Source: Bacillota bacterium
Lineage (GTDB): Bacteria > Armatimonadota > HRBIN16
DNA length: 64,000 nucleotides
Reading direction: 5' to 3'
NCBI GenBank assembly: GCA_023511455.1
Contig: JAIMBJ010000001.1
Span: forward strand, 127,146-191,145
The position numbers and the translations under genes are program-made. The notes under the pieces are model-generated. The model did no database searches. It was not told the origin of the DNA and saw only the letters and a program-made list of their open reading frames with translations. Every line of letters starts with the position of its first letter. The stretch's first letter is position 1. Positions 43,122-53,016 of this stretch are shown in pieces.

Positions 43122-44128
43122 GGCTTCACCTCCGCTACCTGCTTCTCGGGCTTCTCCAGTGATTTAATATATGCCACCAGCTGGAGTACCCGTTCCTCAC
43201 TGAGCAGTCCCTCATAACTGGGCATAATCGGCTCGTATCCGTCCACCACTTTTGCCGTTGGCCGGACTATCGACTCCCGGATGTACGCCTCGTCGGCAAC
43301 AACGGTGGTGCCGTCGCGCAATTTTACTTTCTTGCCGAACAGCCCGTAGTGGGTGGGACCGCGCGGGTCGTCTTTCAGCCCATGACAGGCGTTACAGCGC
43401 AGCTGGTTGTACAGTTTTTCACCCGCCTGCACCAGTGAAGCGGTGGCTACACCAGCCGTGGTACCCGCCCCACTGGCGGCTTCGCCGACGCGCATCTCTC
43501 CGCCACTCGCCAGCCAGCGTTCGTACTCCGCTGGTTCCAGCACATACACCGTGCCGACCATGCGCGAATGCTGGGTACCGCAGTACTCTGCACAGAACAG
43601 ATGATACTTGCCCGGCTTGGTAGGAGTGAACCACACCGTGCTATACGTGCCCGGCAACACGTCACGCTTGATACGGAACGCCGGCACATAGAAGCTGTGA
43701 ATCACGTCCTGAGAAATCATCGTGAGTTTCACCGGGCGCCCTGCCGGGATGTGCAGCTGATTGTTCTCCCGGATACCGTTCGGATGCTGCATGTGCCACA
43801 TCCACTGTTTGCCGATAACGAATATCTCCAGTGCGTTCTCGGGCGGTGGACCGTATACCTCGCCGTAAAGCTTCGATGCCCAGACGAAGGTGAACAATCC
43901 GAGGCTCAGCGGTATCAACGACCAGACAATCTCGAGACGCAGGTCGGTGTCCTTCGCTCCGGCGCGGCTCGCGTTGGAGCCTTTGCGGTACTTCAGGGCA
44001 AAGAAGACCACCAGAGCCGCAATCAAAAGAGTGAAGAACACCGTCACCGTTGTTAGAAACAGGAACAGCAGGTCCACGCGCTGGGCGAACTCGCTGGCGC
44101 GTTCCGGCAGCAACTGGATGCCACTCAT
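43118..44128 (-). CDS. ctaC: caa3-type cytochrome c oxidase subunit II with fused cytochrome c
   Basis: The 336-residue protein has two N-terminal spans (about 20-42, 65-85) and a CuA domain with His144, Cys179, Glu181, Cys183, His187 and Met190 ([12 protein letters not shown]). A linker and a C-terminal cytochrome c domain follow, with heme motif CNACH (245-249) and an axial Met in PIMPSYEG. The fused cytochrome c makes this a caa3 enzyme, able to take electrons directly from the Alternative Complex III encoded upstream. No lipobox is visible. It overlaps coxA and sco by 4 bases each. Confidence 0.96.
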   Translation of the reverse strand: MSGIQLLPERASEFAQRVDLLFLFLTTVTVFFTLLIAALVVFFALKYRKGSNASRAGAKDTDLRLEIVWSLIPLSLGLFTFVWASKLYGEVYGPPPENALEIFVIGKQWMWHMQHPNGIRENNQLHIPAGRPVKLTMISQDVIHSFYVPAFRIKRDVLPGTYSTVWFTPTKPGKYHLFCAEYCGTQHSRMVGTVYVLEPAEYERWLASGGEMRVGEAASGAGTTAGVATASLVQAGEKLYNQLRCNACHGLKDDPRGPTHYGLFGKKVKLRDGTTVVADEAYIRESIVRPTAKVVDGYEPIMPSYEGLLSEERVLQLVAYIKSLEKPEKQVAEVKP

Positions 44129-44967
44129 GCCTGCGACACCCCCTTTCTGGTGCGAGCCGTCCGCTCGCGGTAGAACATCGTGCCGATGAAGCCGCCCAGT
44201 ATAAGCAGGGTAAGCAGACCTCCCAGCTGAATCAGGCGCACCACCAGAAGACTATACTTACCCGTCGTGGGGTCGTACTGGTAACAGAACAGGATGACCT
44301 TCTCTACCAGCGATCCCACTTTCCCCTGCGACGCATCTATGATGCCCAATCGCAAGTCGCGAGGCGAGTACTCGATGCCGTAGAAGTAACGCGAAATCTT
44401 GCCCGAAGGAGTTAACAGCATGATGCCCGCCGCGTGCGCATACTGCTTCGTCTTCGGGTCGTAGACATATCGGAAGCCGACGGCATCCGCCAGCGCACGG
44501 ATGTTTTTCTCGTCGCCCGTCAGCCAGTGCCAGCCCGCCGCCGCGTCCTGACGTCCATACTCCTTCAGGAAGTTTGCCTTCTTGGCTGCTGCCAGCTCCG
44601 GGGTTTCGGTGGGACTGATGCTCACGGTGACAATCTCGAACTGCTCGCCCGGTGTGTAGTTAATCACACGCAGGCTCTTCAGTAACCCCTGCAGCACCAG
44701 TCCACACAGCGACGGGCATTCGTAATACACCAGCGTCAGCAGTACCGGCTTCTTGCCGAAGTACTGCCGGAGGGTGACCGTCTGCCCGCTTTCATCCCGA
44801 AACGTCAGATCGAGTGGAACCTGCTCGTTCAGCTTCTGCTCGATGCTGACGTCGCGCGTCAGGCTCACGTTCGTATCCTTTTCGGGTTCGCGTGGCTGCC
44901 AGAACTGCGCACTGGCAACGCTACCCAAAACCAGCCATATCGCTACCACACAGGCTATTGTTCTCAT
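44125..44967 (-). CDS. SCO1/SenC family copper chaperone with C-terminal membrane anchor
   Basis: The 280-residue protein starts with a signal peptide (MRTIACVVAIWLVLGSVASAQ), has Cys84 and Cys88 in YYECPSLCGL, and a copper-ligand His178 in KQYAHAAGI. A membrane span follows near residues 245-268 (LIQLGGLLTLLILGGFIGTM). SCO proteins deliver copper to the CuA site of subunit II. A C-terminal span is usual for the form tied to Alternative Complex III loci. ATG 44967 follows AGGAG by about 8 bases. It sits between the small membrane gene and coxB, overlapping both. Confidence 0.93.
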   Translation of the reverse strand: MRTIACVVAIWLVLGSVASAQFWQPREPEKDTNVSLTRDVSIEQKLNEQVPLDLTFRDESGQTVTLRQYFGKKPVLLTLVYYECPSLCGLVLQGLLKSLRVINYTPGEQFEIVTVSISPTETPELAAAKKANFLKEYGRQDAAAGWHWLTGDEKNIRALADAVGFRYVYDPKTKQYAHAAGIMLLTPSGKISRYFYGIEYSPRDLRLGIIDASQGKVGSLVEKVILFCYQYDPTTGKYSLLVVRLIQLGGLLTLLILGGFIGTMFYRERTARTRKGVSQA

Positions 44968-45386
44968 CGTTGCTTCTCCTGAGTTGCCGGCGCAGGCGGC
45001 CATTGGGGCAAGCCGCGTTGCGCCACCATCTCCATCGCCCGCTCTACCGGAACGCGCACGATACCCCGCCGCTCATCCACCCAGCCGTACGTGGAGACTT
45101 TCCGCTGCTCCTCCGCGCGGAACCTCTGCATATCCACCGCAGGGTTCGCCTGAAGCACCGGGGCAGGGGGTAGTCTTCGCTGAACCTCCTCCGCCGTCTC
45201 GCGGCGCGCGCGTGCGCCTTCCGGAGTTAACAGCGGATAGACGAAGAACAGCACCACCATGGTCAGCACGGTAAAAGCGATGATGCCCACGATGAACAGC
45301 ATCGCAAAGCGAAAGCCCACATCCTGTTTCTCGTAACCACCGCCGTGTCCGTTCTTCTTAGGCAACGGTTGATGCGCTGCGCTCAT
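44964..45386 (-). CDS. small membrane protein of the ACIII/caa3 operon, unknown function
   Basis: This 140-residue protein has a His/Gly-rich N-terminus (MSAAHQPLPKKNGHGGGYEK), one membrane span (about 30-53, LFIVGIIAFTVLTMVVLFFVY) and a periplasmic C-terminus with YGWVDERRGIVRVPVERAME, a sequence seen in small proteins beside cytochrome oxidases. ATG 45386 follows GGAGG by 8 bases. It overlaps actF and sco. I do not recognise a named family. Its placement suggests an assembly or accessory subunit. Confidence 0.7.
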   Translation of the reverse strand: MSAAHQPLPKKNGHGGGYEKQDVGFRFAMLFIVGIIAFTVLTMVVLFFVYPLLTPEGARARRETAEEVQRRLPPAPVLQANPAVDMQRFRAEEQRKVSTYGWVDERRGIVRVPVERAMEMVAQRGLPQWPPAPATQEKQR

Positions 45387-46554
45387 ACAGCCATGCCTCC
45401 TGTAAACGCGAGTCGTGGCGAGGTAGCAGTGGTGCAGCACAGACCTGCTGTGCGAACCACGCCAGCCACACTCCACCAATGCCTACCAGTAACGTCACAT
45501 CCAGCCAGTGCACACTGAGGGTTTCTCTTCCAAACGCCGGAACGATAATCCAGAACAGGTCCACCACACGCATCACCAGGATGAAGAGCATCACCCGCAA
45601 CAACAGGTTCGCGTATCGCTTCACGCGGCTGGAAAGCAAGATGAGAAACGGCAGGAAAAACTGCAGCACCACCAGCGCACCGCTCAGGTACTGCCAGCCG
45701 CCCTGATTGCGCTTGATGTAGTACGCAATCTCGTCTGGCAGGTTTGCCGACCAGATGATGAGGTATTGCGAGATAGACGTGTACGCCCACAGGATAACGA
45801 ACGCGAAGGTCAGGTTGCCCAGGTCGCGTGTCAGTTTGGGGTTGACGACGTCCGCGAAGGGTTTGTGCCGCGCCGCCAGCAGAAGCACCGTCGTACTAAA
45901 CGCCAGCGCGCTCAGCCCCTGCCCCACGATGAACCATGCCCCATAGATGCTGGAGTACCACTTCGGCTCCAGCGACATCACCCAGTCTATCATGGCGAAG
46001 CTGACGGTTAGCACGAAAAGCACCAGACCGGGCGCGCTGAGATTCATGCGCTTCTGCGCAAGCGCTGGGTCTTCTGTCTCGTCCTGCTTGAGGGACAGTT
46101 GCCTGAGTATCCGCGCCAGCAGGATCCATACCGCGAAGTAGACCGCCGTCCGCGCCAGAAAGAACGGTACATTGAGGTAGCCCGATTTGTGCTGGATATA
46201 TTTATCCGATTGCACCACTTCCGGGTTCGCCCAGGGATAGAGGTCAGGGATGCCCGCCACTATCGGTATGAACAGCAGTAGCATCAGCGGGAGAGCCGCC
46301 GTACCTGCCTCGAAGAAGCGCAGCACCGGTAGCCCCCACGAACCTCGCACCGTGTGGTGTAGCAAAGTCAAACCGAAAAGCCCCAGCGTCAGGCACATCC
46401 ATACCATATACGCGAAGAAATAGGACTGGAAGAACTGCGTTCTACCAGCCAGGGCAAAGCCAGCTGCGCTTGCGAGCAAGGCGATGATGCCCACCATCAG
46501 TGCCCTTTGGCGCAATGCAGTGAACCGTGCGATGGTCTCCTGAACAGGGTTCAT
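45358..46554 (-). CDS. actF: Alternative Complex III subunit ActF (NrfD-like membrane subunit)
   Basis: The 398-residue protein has about ten spans, including FALAGRTQFFQSYFFAYMVW, ALPLMLLLFIPIVAG and MIDWVMSLEPKWYSSIYGAW, the core of the second quinone-associated NrfD-like subunit of ACIII. It is smaller than ActC and sits last of the act genes. ACIII oxidises menaquinol and passes electrons to cytochrome c or caa3. The start ATG 46554 overlaps actE by 4 bases. Confidence 0.92.
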   Translation of the reverse strand: MNPVQETIARFTALRQRALMVGIIALLASAAGFALAGRTQFFQSYFFAYMVWMCLTLGLFGLTLLHHTVRGSWGLPVLRFFEAGTAALPLMLLLFIPIVAGIPDLYPWANPEVVQSDKYIQHKSGYLNVPFFLARTAVYFAVWILLARILRQLSLKQDETEDPALAQKRMNLSAPGLVLFVLTVSFAMIDWVMSLEPKWYSSIYGAWFIVGQGLSALAFSTTVLLLAARHKPFADVVNPKLTRDLGNLTFAFVILWAYTSISQYLIIWSANLPDEIAYYIKRNQGGWQYLSGALVVLQFFLPFLILLSSRVKRYANLLLRVMLFILVMRVVDLFWIIVPAFGRETLSVHWLDVTLLVGIGGVWLAWFAQQVCAAPLLPRHDSRLQEAWLYERSASTVA

Positions 46555-47186
46555 GGTGACTTCTCCATCCCGTGAGTGCTTTGTTCTTCTTCCTGAAGCC
46601 GACGCAGGTCTTCCGGAGTCAGTTCGTTTAGCCGCGTATACTGGCTCTGCTGCAGAACGCGGATGTATGCCGCAATAGCCCAACGGTCTTCCGGGGCGAT
46701 GCGCGAAGCATAACTGTACATCACCCCATAACCGTTAGTGATCACGTCGTAGAAGTAACCCACCGGCATCCCCCGCAGGCGGTCGGTGTGGTATGAGGCG
46801 GGTTGTCGGCGTAGGGCAAGTCCCCGTTGTGCGATCATGCCCTGTCCATCGCCCGACTTGCCGTGGCACGGTGCGCAGAAGACGTTGTACTGCTGCTGCC
46901 CACGCTTGAGAAGTTCGGGTGTGACGGGCATCGGCATTTGCGAGACGGGCCGATTGTTCTGCTTGCCGGTGTAGAATACCTCATCCTGCCGCAGGTTGCC
47001 CACCGCGACCGTGTTCGCCACCGGTGTACGGTCGGTCTTGCCATCCGGGAAAAAGCGGTTTTCCGATTGTGCCTTCAGCTTGGGCTGGTGCCACATGTCG
47101 GTGTGACAGCCTGCCAGCGTCATCAACAGGAAAGCACCAGCGGTTACCGCCGCCATTTGCCGCAGTCTGCAGATAGCCCTGCTCAT
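46551..47186 (-). CDS. actE: Alternative Complex III subunit ActE, monoheme cytochrome c lipoprotein
   Basis: The 211-residue protein has a lipoprotein signal (AGAFLLMTLAGC, lipid-modified Cys27) and one c-type heme motif CAPCH (103-107). Later helices carry the axial methionine, with GYGVMYSYASRI the likely region. ActE is one of the electron-exit cytochromes of ACIII. It overlaps actF by 4 bases and follows actD by 3 bp. Confidence 0.93.
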   Translation of the reverse strand: MSRAICRLRQMAAVTAGAFLLMTLAGCHTDMWHQPKLKAQSENRFFPDGKTDRTPVANTVAVGNLRQDEVFYTGKQNNRPVSQMPMPVTPELLKRGQQQYNVFCAPCHGKSGDGQGMIAQRGLALRRQPASYHTDRLRGMPVGYFYDVITNGYGVMYSYASRIAPEDRWAIAAYIRVLQQSQYTRLNELTPEDLRRLQEEEQSTHGMEKSP

Positions 47187-47189
47187 TGC

Positions 47190-47723
47190 TTACTCTTCCA
47201 CCTCCGAAACCATGCGCGCTCCAGTGGCTTCCAGAAAATGGCGCGTGTTTGCGCGGTCAAACAGCGGGTCCGAAGCCTCGATACACAGGAAGAATCTGTC
47301 CTGAGAGGCTCGCTCGAAGCGCGGCGCATTGAACACTGGGTGATACGGTTGCGGCAGGCCGTTAAACGCCAGCATCCCAATAAAGGCTCCAAACGCCGCA
47401 AACAGCACGGTCGTTTCGAAGGTCACCGGGATAAAGGCGGGCCAGCTCAGGAAGGGTCTTCCCCCCACGTTCAGCGGATAGTCTACTACCGAAATATAGT
47501 ATTGTAGCGCAAAACCCGCTATCGCGCCGATGAGGCCTGCGAAGAAGGTCGTCCAGGGCACTTTGTGGTCCTCAAAGCCGATGGCTTCGGATAGACCGTG
47601 TACCGGGAAGGGCGAGTAGGCGTCCATGCGGGTGTAGCCCGCTTCTCTTGCCCGCTTCGCCGCACGTAGCAGTTCTTCGGGTGTCTCATATTCCGCGATA
47701 ATGCCGTGCAGGGGAACGCTCAT
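47190..47723 (-). CDS. actD: Alternative Complex III subunit ActD (DUF3341)
   Basis: The 177-residue protein has an N-terminal soluble region (IIAEYETPEELLRAAKRARE) and two membrane spans near residues 60-80 and 100-125. Between them lies GGRPFLSWPAFIPVTFE, the DUF3341 signature of ActD. It ends in a cytoplasmic-like FFLCIEASDPLFDRAN. ActD has no cofactor and helps hold ActB, ActC and ActF together. It overlaps actC by 4 bases. Confidence 0.93.
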   Translation of the reverse strand: MSVPLHGIIAEYETPEELLRAAKRAREAGYTRMDAYSPFPVHGLSEAIGFEDHKVPWTTFFAGLIGAIAGFALQYYISVVDYPLNVGGRPFLSWPAFIPVTFETTVLFAAFGAFIGMLAFNGLPQPYHPVFNAPRFERASQDRFFLCIEASDPLFDRANTRHFLEATGARMVSEVEE

Positions 47724-49135
47724 GACCTCACCTCCGTGGTGGCAACGGGTGTCGCCGGAGCACCTGCGGGTGCTTGCCGATGCCTGTCGGTCTGATGCAA
47801 CAGGTCGCGCATCTCAAAGATAGAAATCATCGGCACGAAACGCACGAACAGGAACATCATGAAGGTAAAGAAGCCGATGGTTCCTGCGAACAGCGCCACA
47901 TCCCAGATGGTGGGATAGTACATGCCCCACGAGGATGGCAGGAAGTCGCGGTGCAGGCTGGTGACCACGATGACGAACCGCTCCAGCCACATGCCCACGT
48001 TGACTATCAGCGAGATGACGAACAGCAAGGCTACGTTCTGTCGCACCTTCGGTGACCATAGCGCCTGCGGTATCAGACCGTTGCACACCAGCAGCGCCCA
48101 GAAGTACGGAGCATAGGGACCGAAGAAACGGTTCGCGACGAGGAACGTCTCTGCGCTGTGACCACTGTACAGCGCGGTGAATATCTCCATGATGTAGCCG
48201 TAGAAAACAATCAGTCCCGTAGCGAGCATAATCTTCGCCATCCAGTCCAGGTGCTTCATGGTCAGAACGTCCTGCATCTTGTACCAGGCGCGGATGGGTA
48301 TGACCAGCGTCAGCACCATTGCGAAGCCCGAGTAGATGGCTCCCGCCACGAAGTATGGTGGGAAAATGGTGGTGTGCCAGCCGGGTAGCAGCGACACCGC
48401 GAAGTCAAGGCTCACGATGCTGTGCACCGATACCACCAGAGGCGTGGAAAGCCCCGCCAGCAGCAGATACGCCGATTCATACCGATGCCAGTGCTTGGCG
48501 GAGTTGCGCCAACCCATCGCCAGCACGCCGTAAATAATCTGGGCGATTCGCTTCTTGGCGCGGTCGCGCAGGGTGGCGAAGTCAGGGATGAGCCCCGTGA
48601 ACCAGAACAGCAACGAGACCGTGAAGTAGGTGGTCACCGCGAAGACGTCCCAGATGAGCGGGCTGCGGAACTGCGGCCATGCTCCCGTCCAGTTGGGGAT
48701 GGGCAGCAGCCAGTAAGCCACCCACGGACGTCCGACGTGCAACAGCGGGAACATGCCGGCGCACATGACCGCGAAGATGGTCATCGCTTCCGCAAAGCGG
48801 TTGATGGACGTTCGCCACTGCTGGCGCAGGAGCAAGAGAATGGCTGAAATCAGCGTGCCCGCGTGACCGATACCAATCCACCAGACAAAGTTGATGATAG
48901 CAAAACCCCACCCGACGGGCTGGTTGATACCCCAGATGCCCACACCGCGCAGCAGCAGCCACGCGATGGAGGTGATGAGCATGAACACGCCTGCCGCCGC
49001 GATGGCAGTGACGACGTACCACGCGAGGGGATGCCGATAACCCATCGCCACAGAGGCAATCTTGTGGGTGATGCTCTCGTAAGTATGCTTCCCCTCAATC
49101 AGCGCACCGGTCTCTCGCTGTGCCACCTCTTGCAT
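47720..49135 (-). CDS. actC: Alternative Complex III subunit ActC (NrfD-like quinol-site subunit)
   Basis: The 471-residue integral membrane protein has ten spans with INQPVGWGFAIINFVWWIGIG, RTSINRFAEAMTIFAVMCAG and SVHSIVSLDFAVSLLPGWHT, all conserved in ActC/NrfD. It is the main menaquinol-oxidising subunit and may take part in proton movement. The start follows actB closely, 4 bp after its stop. Confidence 0.95.
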   Translation of the reverse strand: MQEVAQRETGALIEGKHTYESITHKIASVAMGYRHPLAWYVVTAIAAAGVFMLITSIAWLLLRGVGIWGINQPVGWGFAIINFVWWIGIGHAGTLISAILLLLRQQWRTSINRFAEAMTIFAVMCAGMFPLLHVGRPWVAYWLLPIPNWTGAWPQFRSPLIWDVFAVTTYFTVSLLFWFTGLIPDFATLRDRAKKRIAQIIYGVLAMGWRNSAKHWHRYESAYLLLAGLSTPLVVSVHSIVSLDFAVSLLPGWHTTIFPPYFVAGAIYSGFAMVLTLVIPIRAWYKMQDVLTMKHLDWMAKIMLATGLIVFYGYIMEIFTALYSGHSAETFLVANRFFGPYAPYFWALLVCNGLIPQALWSPKVRQNVALLFVISLIVNVGMWLERFVIVVTSLHRDFLPSSWGMYYPTIWDVALFAGTIGFFTFMMFLFVRFVPMISIFEMRDLLHQTDRHRQAPAGAPATPVATTEVRS

Positions 49136-49138
49136 CCT

Positions 49139-52100
49139 TTAATCTCCTTCCAGCTCTGGATTGGGATTGCGTACGGTCGCCAAATAGGTGGTGCGCGGCC
49201 GTACGTTCAGCTCTTCGAGCAGTCCGTAGTGGTGTGGTTGCGCCTTTGCCTGAGCCACCAGACTGCGTTCATCACTCATATCGCCAAAGATGATGGCATG
49301 CGTCGGGCAGGCTGCCTGGCAGGCGGTAACCACCTCGCCGTCCTGCACTTCACGCCCGAGCTTCTTCGCTTCGATTCGCGCCGCGTTGATGCGTTGCACG
49401 CAATAGGTGCATTTCTCCATCACGCCTCGCCCGCGAACGGTCACGTCGGGATTGTTCAGCAGTTGCAGCACCGGCTCTTTCGGGTCGTTGTACTTCAGGA
49501 AGTTGAATCGTCGCACCTTATAAGGACAGTTATTGGAACAGTAGCGCGTGCCGACGCACCGATTGTACACCATCTGGTTCAAACCTTCATGGCTATGCAC
49601 TGTCGCTCCTACCGGACAGACGGGCTCGCAGGGTGCTTTCTCGCAGTGCATACAGGGCACGGGCTGGTGGTAGGTGCGCGGGTTATCCAGTCCACCCTCG
49701 TAATATCGGTCGACGCGCAACCAGTGCATTTCCCGTCCGATAGCCACCTGCTGTTTGCCCACGATGGGGATGTTGTTCTCCGCCTGACAGGCGACCACGC
49801 AGGCGTTGCAGCCGATGCACAGGCTGGTGTCGATGACCATTGCCCATTTGTGCCCATCCCACTGGTGCTCGGGGTAGAGAGAGGGCAGCTCGCCTGCGCC
49901 GTGCTTGGGAACGAAGTGGTCGGGGTCGCGCAGGAACTGCTGGAGTGTGCCCGCGTGGATCAGGTCGCGCCCCTCCATGCTGTGGTGCTGCTGGGTACTG
50001 GCGAGCGAGTAGCGTTCGCCCGTCTTTGCCAGCGTCACCCCTCCGACCGTCCACAGGGAATCCGAGTATCGCAGGGCATAAGCGTTGTATCCTAAGTCTG
50101 TGCCCACCTTGCCCGCTCGCTGTCGCCCGTAGCCCAGAAACACCGTGATGCAATCGTCGGGTTGGCCGGGCATAATCCAGATGGGCGCACGCACCTTCGC
50201 GCCGCGATAACGTATCTCTACCATGTCCACCATGTTGGCGAGTCCGCCAGTGTCCATGCTGAGACCCAGTCGCTGTGCGGTGGCCGGGCTGATGTATACC
50301 GCGTTATCCCACGTGAGCAAGCTCAGCGGTTTCGGCAGCTCCTGCAGCCAGCCGTTATTGGCGAAACGACCGTCCCAGATGTTTGGGTCGGGCAGGATGG
50401 TCATCTCCAACCCTTCTGGCACTGGGGATATCTTCTGCACCGCCTCCAGCACCGACGTCAGGCGTGGTTTTACCATCTTGACGGGCAGGGTAGAGCCAGC
50501 CACCACGCCGTCATGCAGCCATTTCCGCCATGACTTATCAAAGGTGGTATGGCCCGAACGCCCCTGCCAGTAAGAGCGCACAATGTCGTAGCCAGAGCGC
50601 TGTCGCCCCAGCATCGCATCGACGATTTCGTAGCTCGAGCGGGACGGGTAGAGCGGTTCAATCAGCGGCTGGATGATGGACACGGTTCCATCGTACGCCC
50701 GGGCATCGCCCCACGTCTCCAGATAATGCGATTCGGGCAGGTGCCATTCGCAAAGGGCGGAAGTCTCGTCCTCGTACATGCTGAGGTGAACCGTGAACGC
50801 GCCTCGCTGCGTGGTCTCTTTCAGCAGGCGTGCGAACTCGAGGTCGGCAGGTGCGTTGTAGGCGGGATTGCCACCGAGAATCACCAGCGCTTCCACCGTT
50901 CCCGATGCCATCTCCTGCGCCAATCGGCGGATTTCTTCGGTTTGCGACACCGGTTTGACCTCAACAGGCGCGGTGTATACGACCGTCTGCCCAATGTTAC
51001 CCAGCGCATCGTTCATGGCGTGGACCAGAGCGTGTACTGCGGGAGGTTGGCTCTCCCCAACCAGCACCAGACATCGCCCCCGATGAGCCTGCAGGTCTCG
51101 CGCCACCACATCCACCCACCGCTGCACCTCGGCAGGCAGTGAAGGGGCAGAGACAGGCAACCCCACCGCCTTTGCCAGAGCCTGTGCGAACGCCGATACC
51201 TGCGACGGACGCAGAGGCAACCGATGGTCGGCAACGGAACCCGTCACGGTTGGGGTGCTTTCCACCACGTAGAGGCGGTTCATACTGCGGGTATCGCGAC
51301 TTACCCTGCGGCGTGTGGAGTAATCATGCGCATAGCGCACGCTGGCGCCATCGCCGTGCAGGAAGTTCGCATCCAGCGACAGTATCACATCGGCGCGGTC
51401 TATGCGGTAGATTGCCTGCATCGGTTCACCGAAGGCAATGCGCGTCCCCTCCAGCGAGTGGTCGCGATTGACGGGTTCGTACTGATACCACCTCGCTTGT
51501 GGGTACTTGCGCAGCAGTTCCTCCAGCAGAGCCGCCAGGGTTGGCGAGGTCACCGTTTCCGTGAGGATACGCAAGCCTGCGCCACGCGCCGCCGCCTGCT
51601 TCGCCATCGCTGCCGCAAGTGCCGTGTTAAAGTCCTGCCACGACGCGACGCGGTTCTGCTGGACGGGACTTTGCGAGCGGTCAGGGTCATACAGGGTCAG
51701 GATGGATGCCTGCGTGAAGGCGTCGGTCGCACCGAGATGCTCTGGCGTTCCGTCGGGGTGAATGCGGGCAGGTTGATTCAGCGGCCGCACGCCCTGTCTG
51801 CCTGGGCTGGCGGGGTGTCGGGCATTGCCCTCGATTTTGGTGGGGCGTCCCTCGTGGCTTTCCACCAGTATCCCTCGCGCAAAGCCTCCCAGCGTGAACG
51901 CGGAAGCGTAATATAGAGGCTTGCCCAGAATAACCTCTTCGGGCTGCTGAACCTGGGGAACGATTTTTCGCTGTGGCAACGGGCGACAGGAGGTTAACCC
52001 TGCCAGTGCCAGCGATGCGCCCATCAGTTTCAGGAACTGACGGCGGTGCAGGAACGCCCCCAGCGGCGAGGACTGCAGAGGAAACTCCTTCTCCAGTATC

Positions 52101-52219
52101 TGACGGAACTCCTCGCTGTCGGCTACCTCTTCGAGGCTTCGCCAGTAGTTGCGCCCGCGTGCCCCTGCCAGACGCTCCCGTATCTCGTCCAGATTCAGCG
52201 ATTGATGCTTTCTCTTCAT
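49139..52219 (-). CDS. actB: Alternative Complex III subunit ActB, molybdopterin-like plus Fe-S protein
   Basis: The 1026-residue protein has a twin-arginine signal (RR at 59-60, RRQFLKLMGASLALAGLTSC) with a lipobox Cys78. A long domain like molybdopterin oxidoreductases (about 80-780) lacks obvious cofactor cysteines, as expected for ActB. A C-terminal ferredoxin domain (about 795-1000) has CIGCNACVVAC, CMHCEKAPCEPVCP, CVGTRYCSNNCPYK and CTYC/CQAACP, giving up to four clusters. It carries electrons from quinol toward the ActA and ActE cytochromes. It lies 19 bp after actA. The length is normal. Confidence 0.95.
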   Translation of the reverse strand: MKRKHQSLNLDEIRERLAGARGRNYWRSLEEVADSEEFRQILEKEFPLQSSPLGAFLHRRQFLKLMGASLALAGLTSCRPLPQRKIVPQVQQPEEVILGKPLYYASAFTLGGFARGILVESHEGRPTKIEGNARHPASPGRQGVRPLNQPARIHPDGTPEHLGATDAFTQASILTLYDPDRSQSPVQQNRVASWQDFNTALAAAMAKQAAARGAGLRILTETVTSPTLAALLEELLRKYPQARWYQYEPVNRDHSLEGTRIAFGEPMQAIYRIDRADVILSLDANFLHGDGASVRYAHDYSTRRRVSRDTRSMNRLYVVESTPTVTGSVADHRLPLRPSQVSAFAQALAKAVGLPVSAPSLPAEVQRWVDVVARDLQAHRGRCLVLVGESQPPAVHALVHAMNDALGNIGQTVVYTAPVEVKPVSQTEEIRRLAQEMASGTVEALVILGGNPAYNAPADLEFARLLKETTQRGAFTVHLSMYEDETSALCEWHLPESHYLETWGDARAYDGTVSIIQPLIEPLYPSRSSYEIVDAMLGRQRSGYDIVRSYWQGRSGHTTFDKSWRKWLHDGVVAGSTLPVKMVKPRLTSVLEAVQKISPVPEGLEMTILPDPNIWDGRFANNGWLQELPKPLSLLTWDNAVYISPATAQRLGLSMDTGGLANMVDMVEIRYRGAKVRAPIWIMPGQPDDCITVFLGYGRQRAGKVGTDLGYNAYALRYSDSLWTVGGVTLAKTGERYSLASTQQHHSMEGRDLIHAGTLQQFLRDPDHFVPKHGAGELPSLYPEHQWDGHKWAMVIDTSLCIGCNACVVACQAENNIPIVGKQQVAIGREMHWLRVDRYYEGGLDNPRTYHQPVPCMHCEKAPCEPVCPVGATVHSHEGLNQMVYNRCVGTRYCSNNCPYKVRRFNFLKYNDPKEPVLQLLNNPDVTVRGRGVMEKCTYCVQRINAARIEAKKLGREVQDGEVVTACQAACPTHAIIFGDMSDERSLVAQAKAQPHHYGLLEELNVRPRTTYLATVRNPNPELEGD

Positions 52220-52238
52220 CCTTGCTGTGACCCCATGT

Positions 52239-52895
52239 TTAGCGGTGGCAGATCGCGCAGTCGGTGAGCTGCTCTTTGCGAATACCGTATTCCTTGACCA
52301 GCTTTTCGCCTAACTCCAGCTGGTTCTTGGGCTGTTTGTACTCGTAATTGTAGACCTCTTCCTTCGGGCGGATGTACTTTTCGGGTTGACGATGACAGTC
52401 CAGACACCATGCCATGCTTAACGGTTGCGCCTTGTAGGTGATGTTCATCTCATGGACGGGTCCATGGCACGTGTCGCAGCCGATGCCTTTCTGCACGTGG
52501 ATACTGTGGTTAAAGTACACAAAGTCGGGCAGGTCGTACACCTTGTTCCACTTCACCGGCGTGCCGTTCAGGTAGCTCTGCCGTATCGGTTCCAGCAGGG
52601 GACTGTTTGTCCACACCTGGGAATGGCAACTCATGCAGGTGTGCGTGGGAGGCACGCTGGCTACCGCCGACTTTTCCACCGTGCTGTGGCAGTAGCGACA
52701 GTCGATGCCTAACTCCTTCACGTGGTGTTTGTGACTGAACGGGACAGGCTGGTCTACCGGCGCACCGACCTGTGTAACGTATGGTGACCTGCTGAGATTA
52801 GACCCAATGAGCACCGAAGATACCAGTAACGCTGCGCCGGTCACGATGCTCAATCTTGCCAGTGTGTTACTGCTACGATGAAAGACCTGTGGCAT
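52239..52895 (-). CDS. actA: Alternative Complex III subunit ActA, pentaheme cytochrome c
   Basis: The 218-residue protein has an N-terminal membrane anchor (about 14-31) and five CxxCH heme motifs: 66-70, 87-91, 140-144, 164-168 and 213-217 (CRYCH, CMSCH, CDTCH, CLDCH, CAICH). It is the pentaheme subunit that opens every act operon and exchanges electrons with ActB and ActE. GGAGG lies about 5 bases upstream of ATG 52895. The promoter at 53017-53046 gives a leader of about 115 nt. Confidence 0.96.
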   Translation of the reverse strand: MPQVFHRSSNTLARLSIVTGAALLVSSVLIGSNLSRSPYVTQVGAPVDQPVPFSHKHHVKELGIDCRYCHSTVEKSAVASVPPTHTCMSCHSQVWTNSPLLEPIRQSYLNGTPVKWNKVYDLPDFVYFNHSIHVQKGIGCDTCHGPVHEMNITYKAQPLSMAWCLDCHRQPEKYIRPKEEVYNYEYKQPKNQLELGEKLVKEYGIRKEQLTDCAICHR

Positions 52896-52976
52896 CCTAG
52901 CCTCCGTCCTGGTTTGTGCTTTTTATCACAACCTGAAATGCATGTACTACCGCCGAATTGCTTAAAAAGGCTATCT

Positions 52977-52993
52977 ACATAGCAATACTATGT
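52977..52993. promoter_or_regulatory. inverted repeat in the actA leader
   Basis: ACATAG (52977-52982) and CTATGT (52988-52993) are perfect inverted repeats around CAATA. They lie about 20-35 bases downstream of the predicted actA start site, where a repressor operator or small RNA hairpin would fit. Confidence 0.4.
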
Positions 52994-53016
52994 CCACATA
53001 TCAGTTATCGTCCCTA

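Noticed and set aside
48863-50095. Plus-strand frame of 410 codons opposite actB and actC
   Set aside because: It mirrors the codon bias of the opposite genes and shows no motif or start signal.
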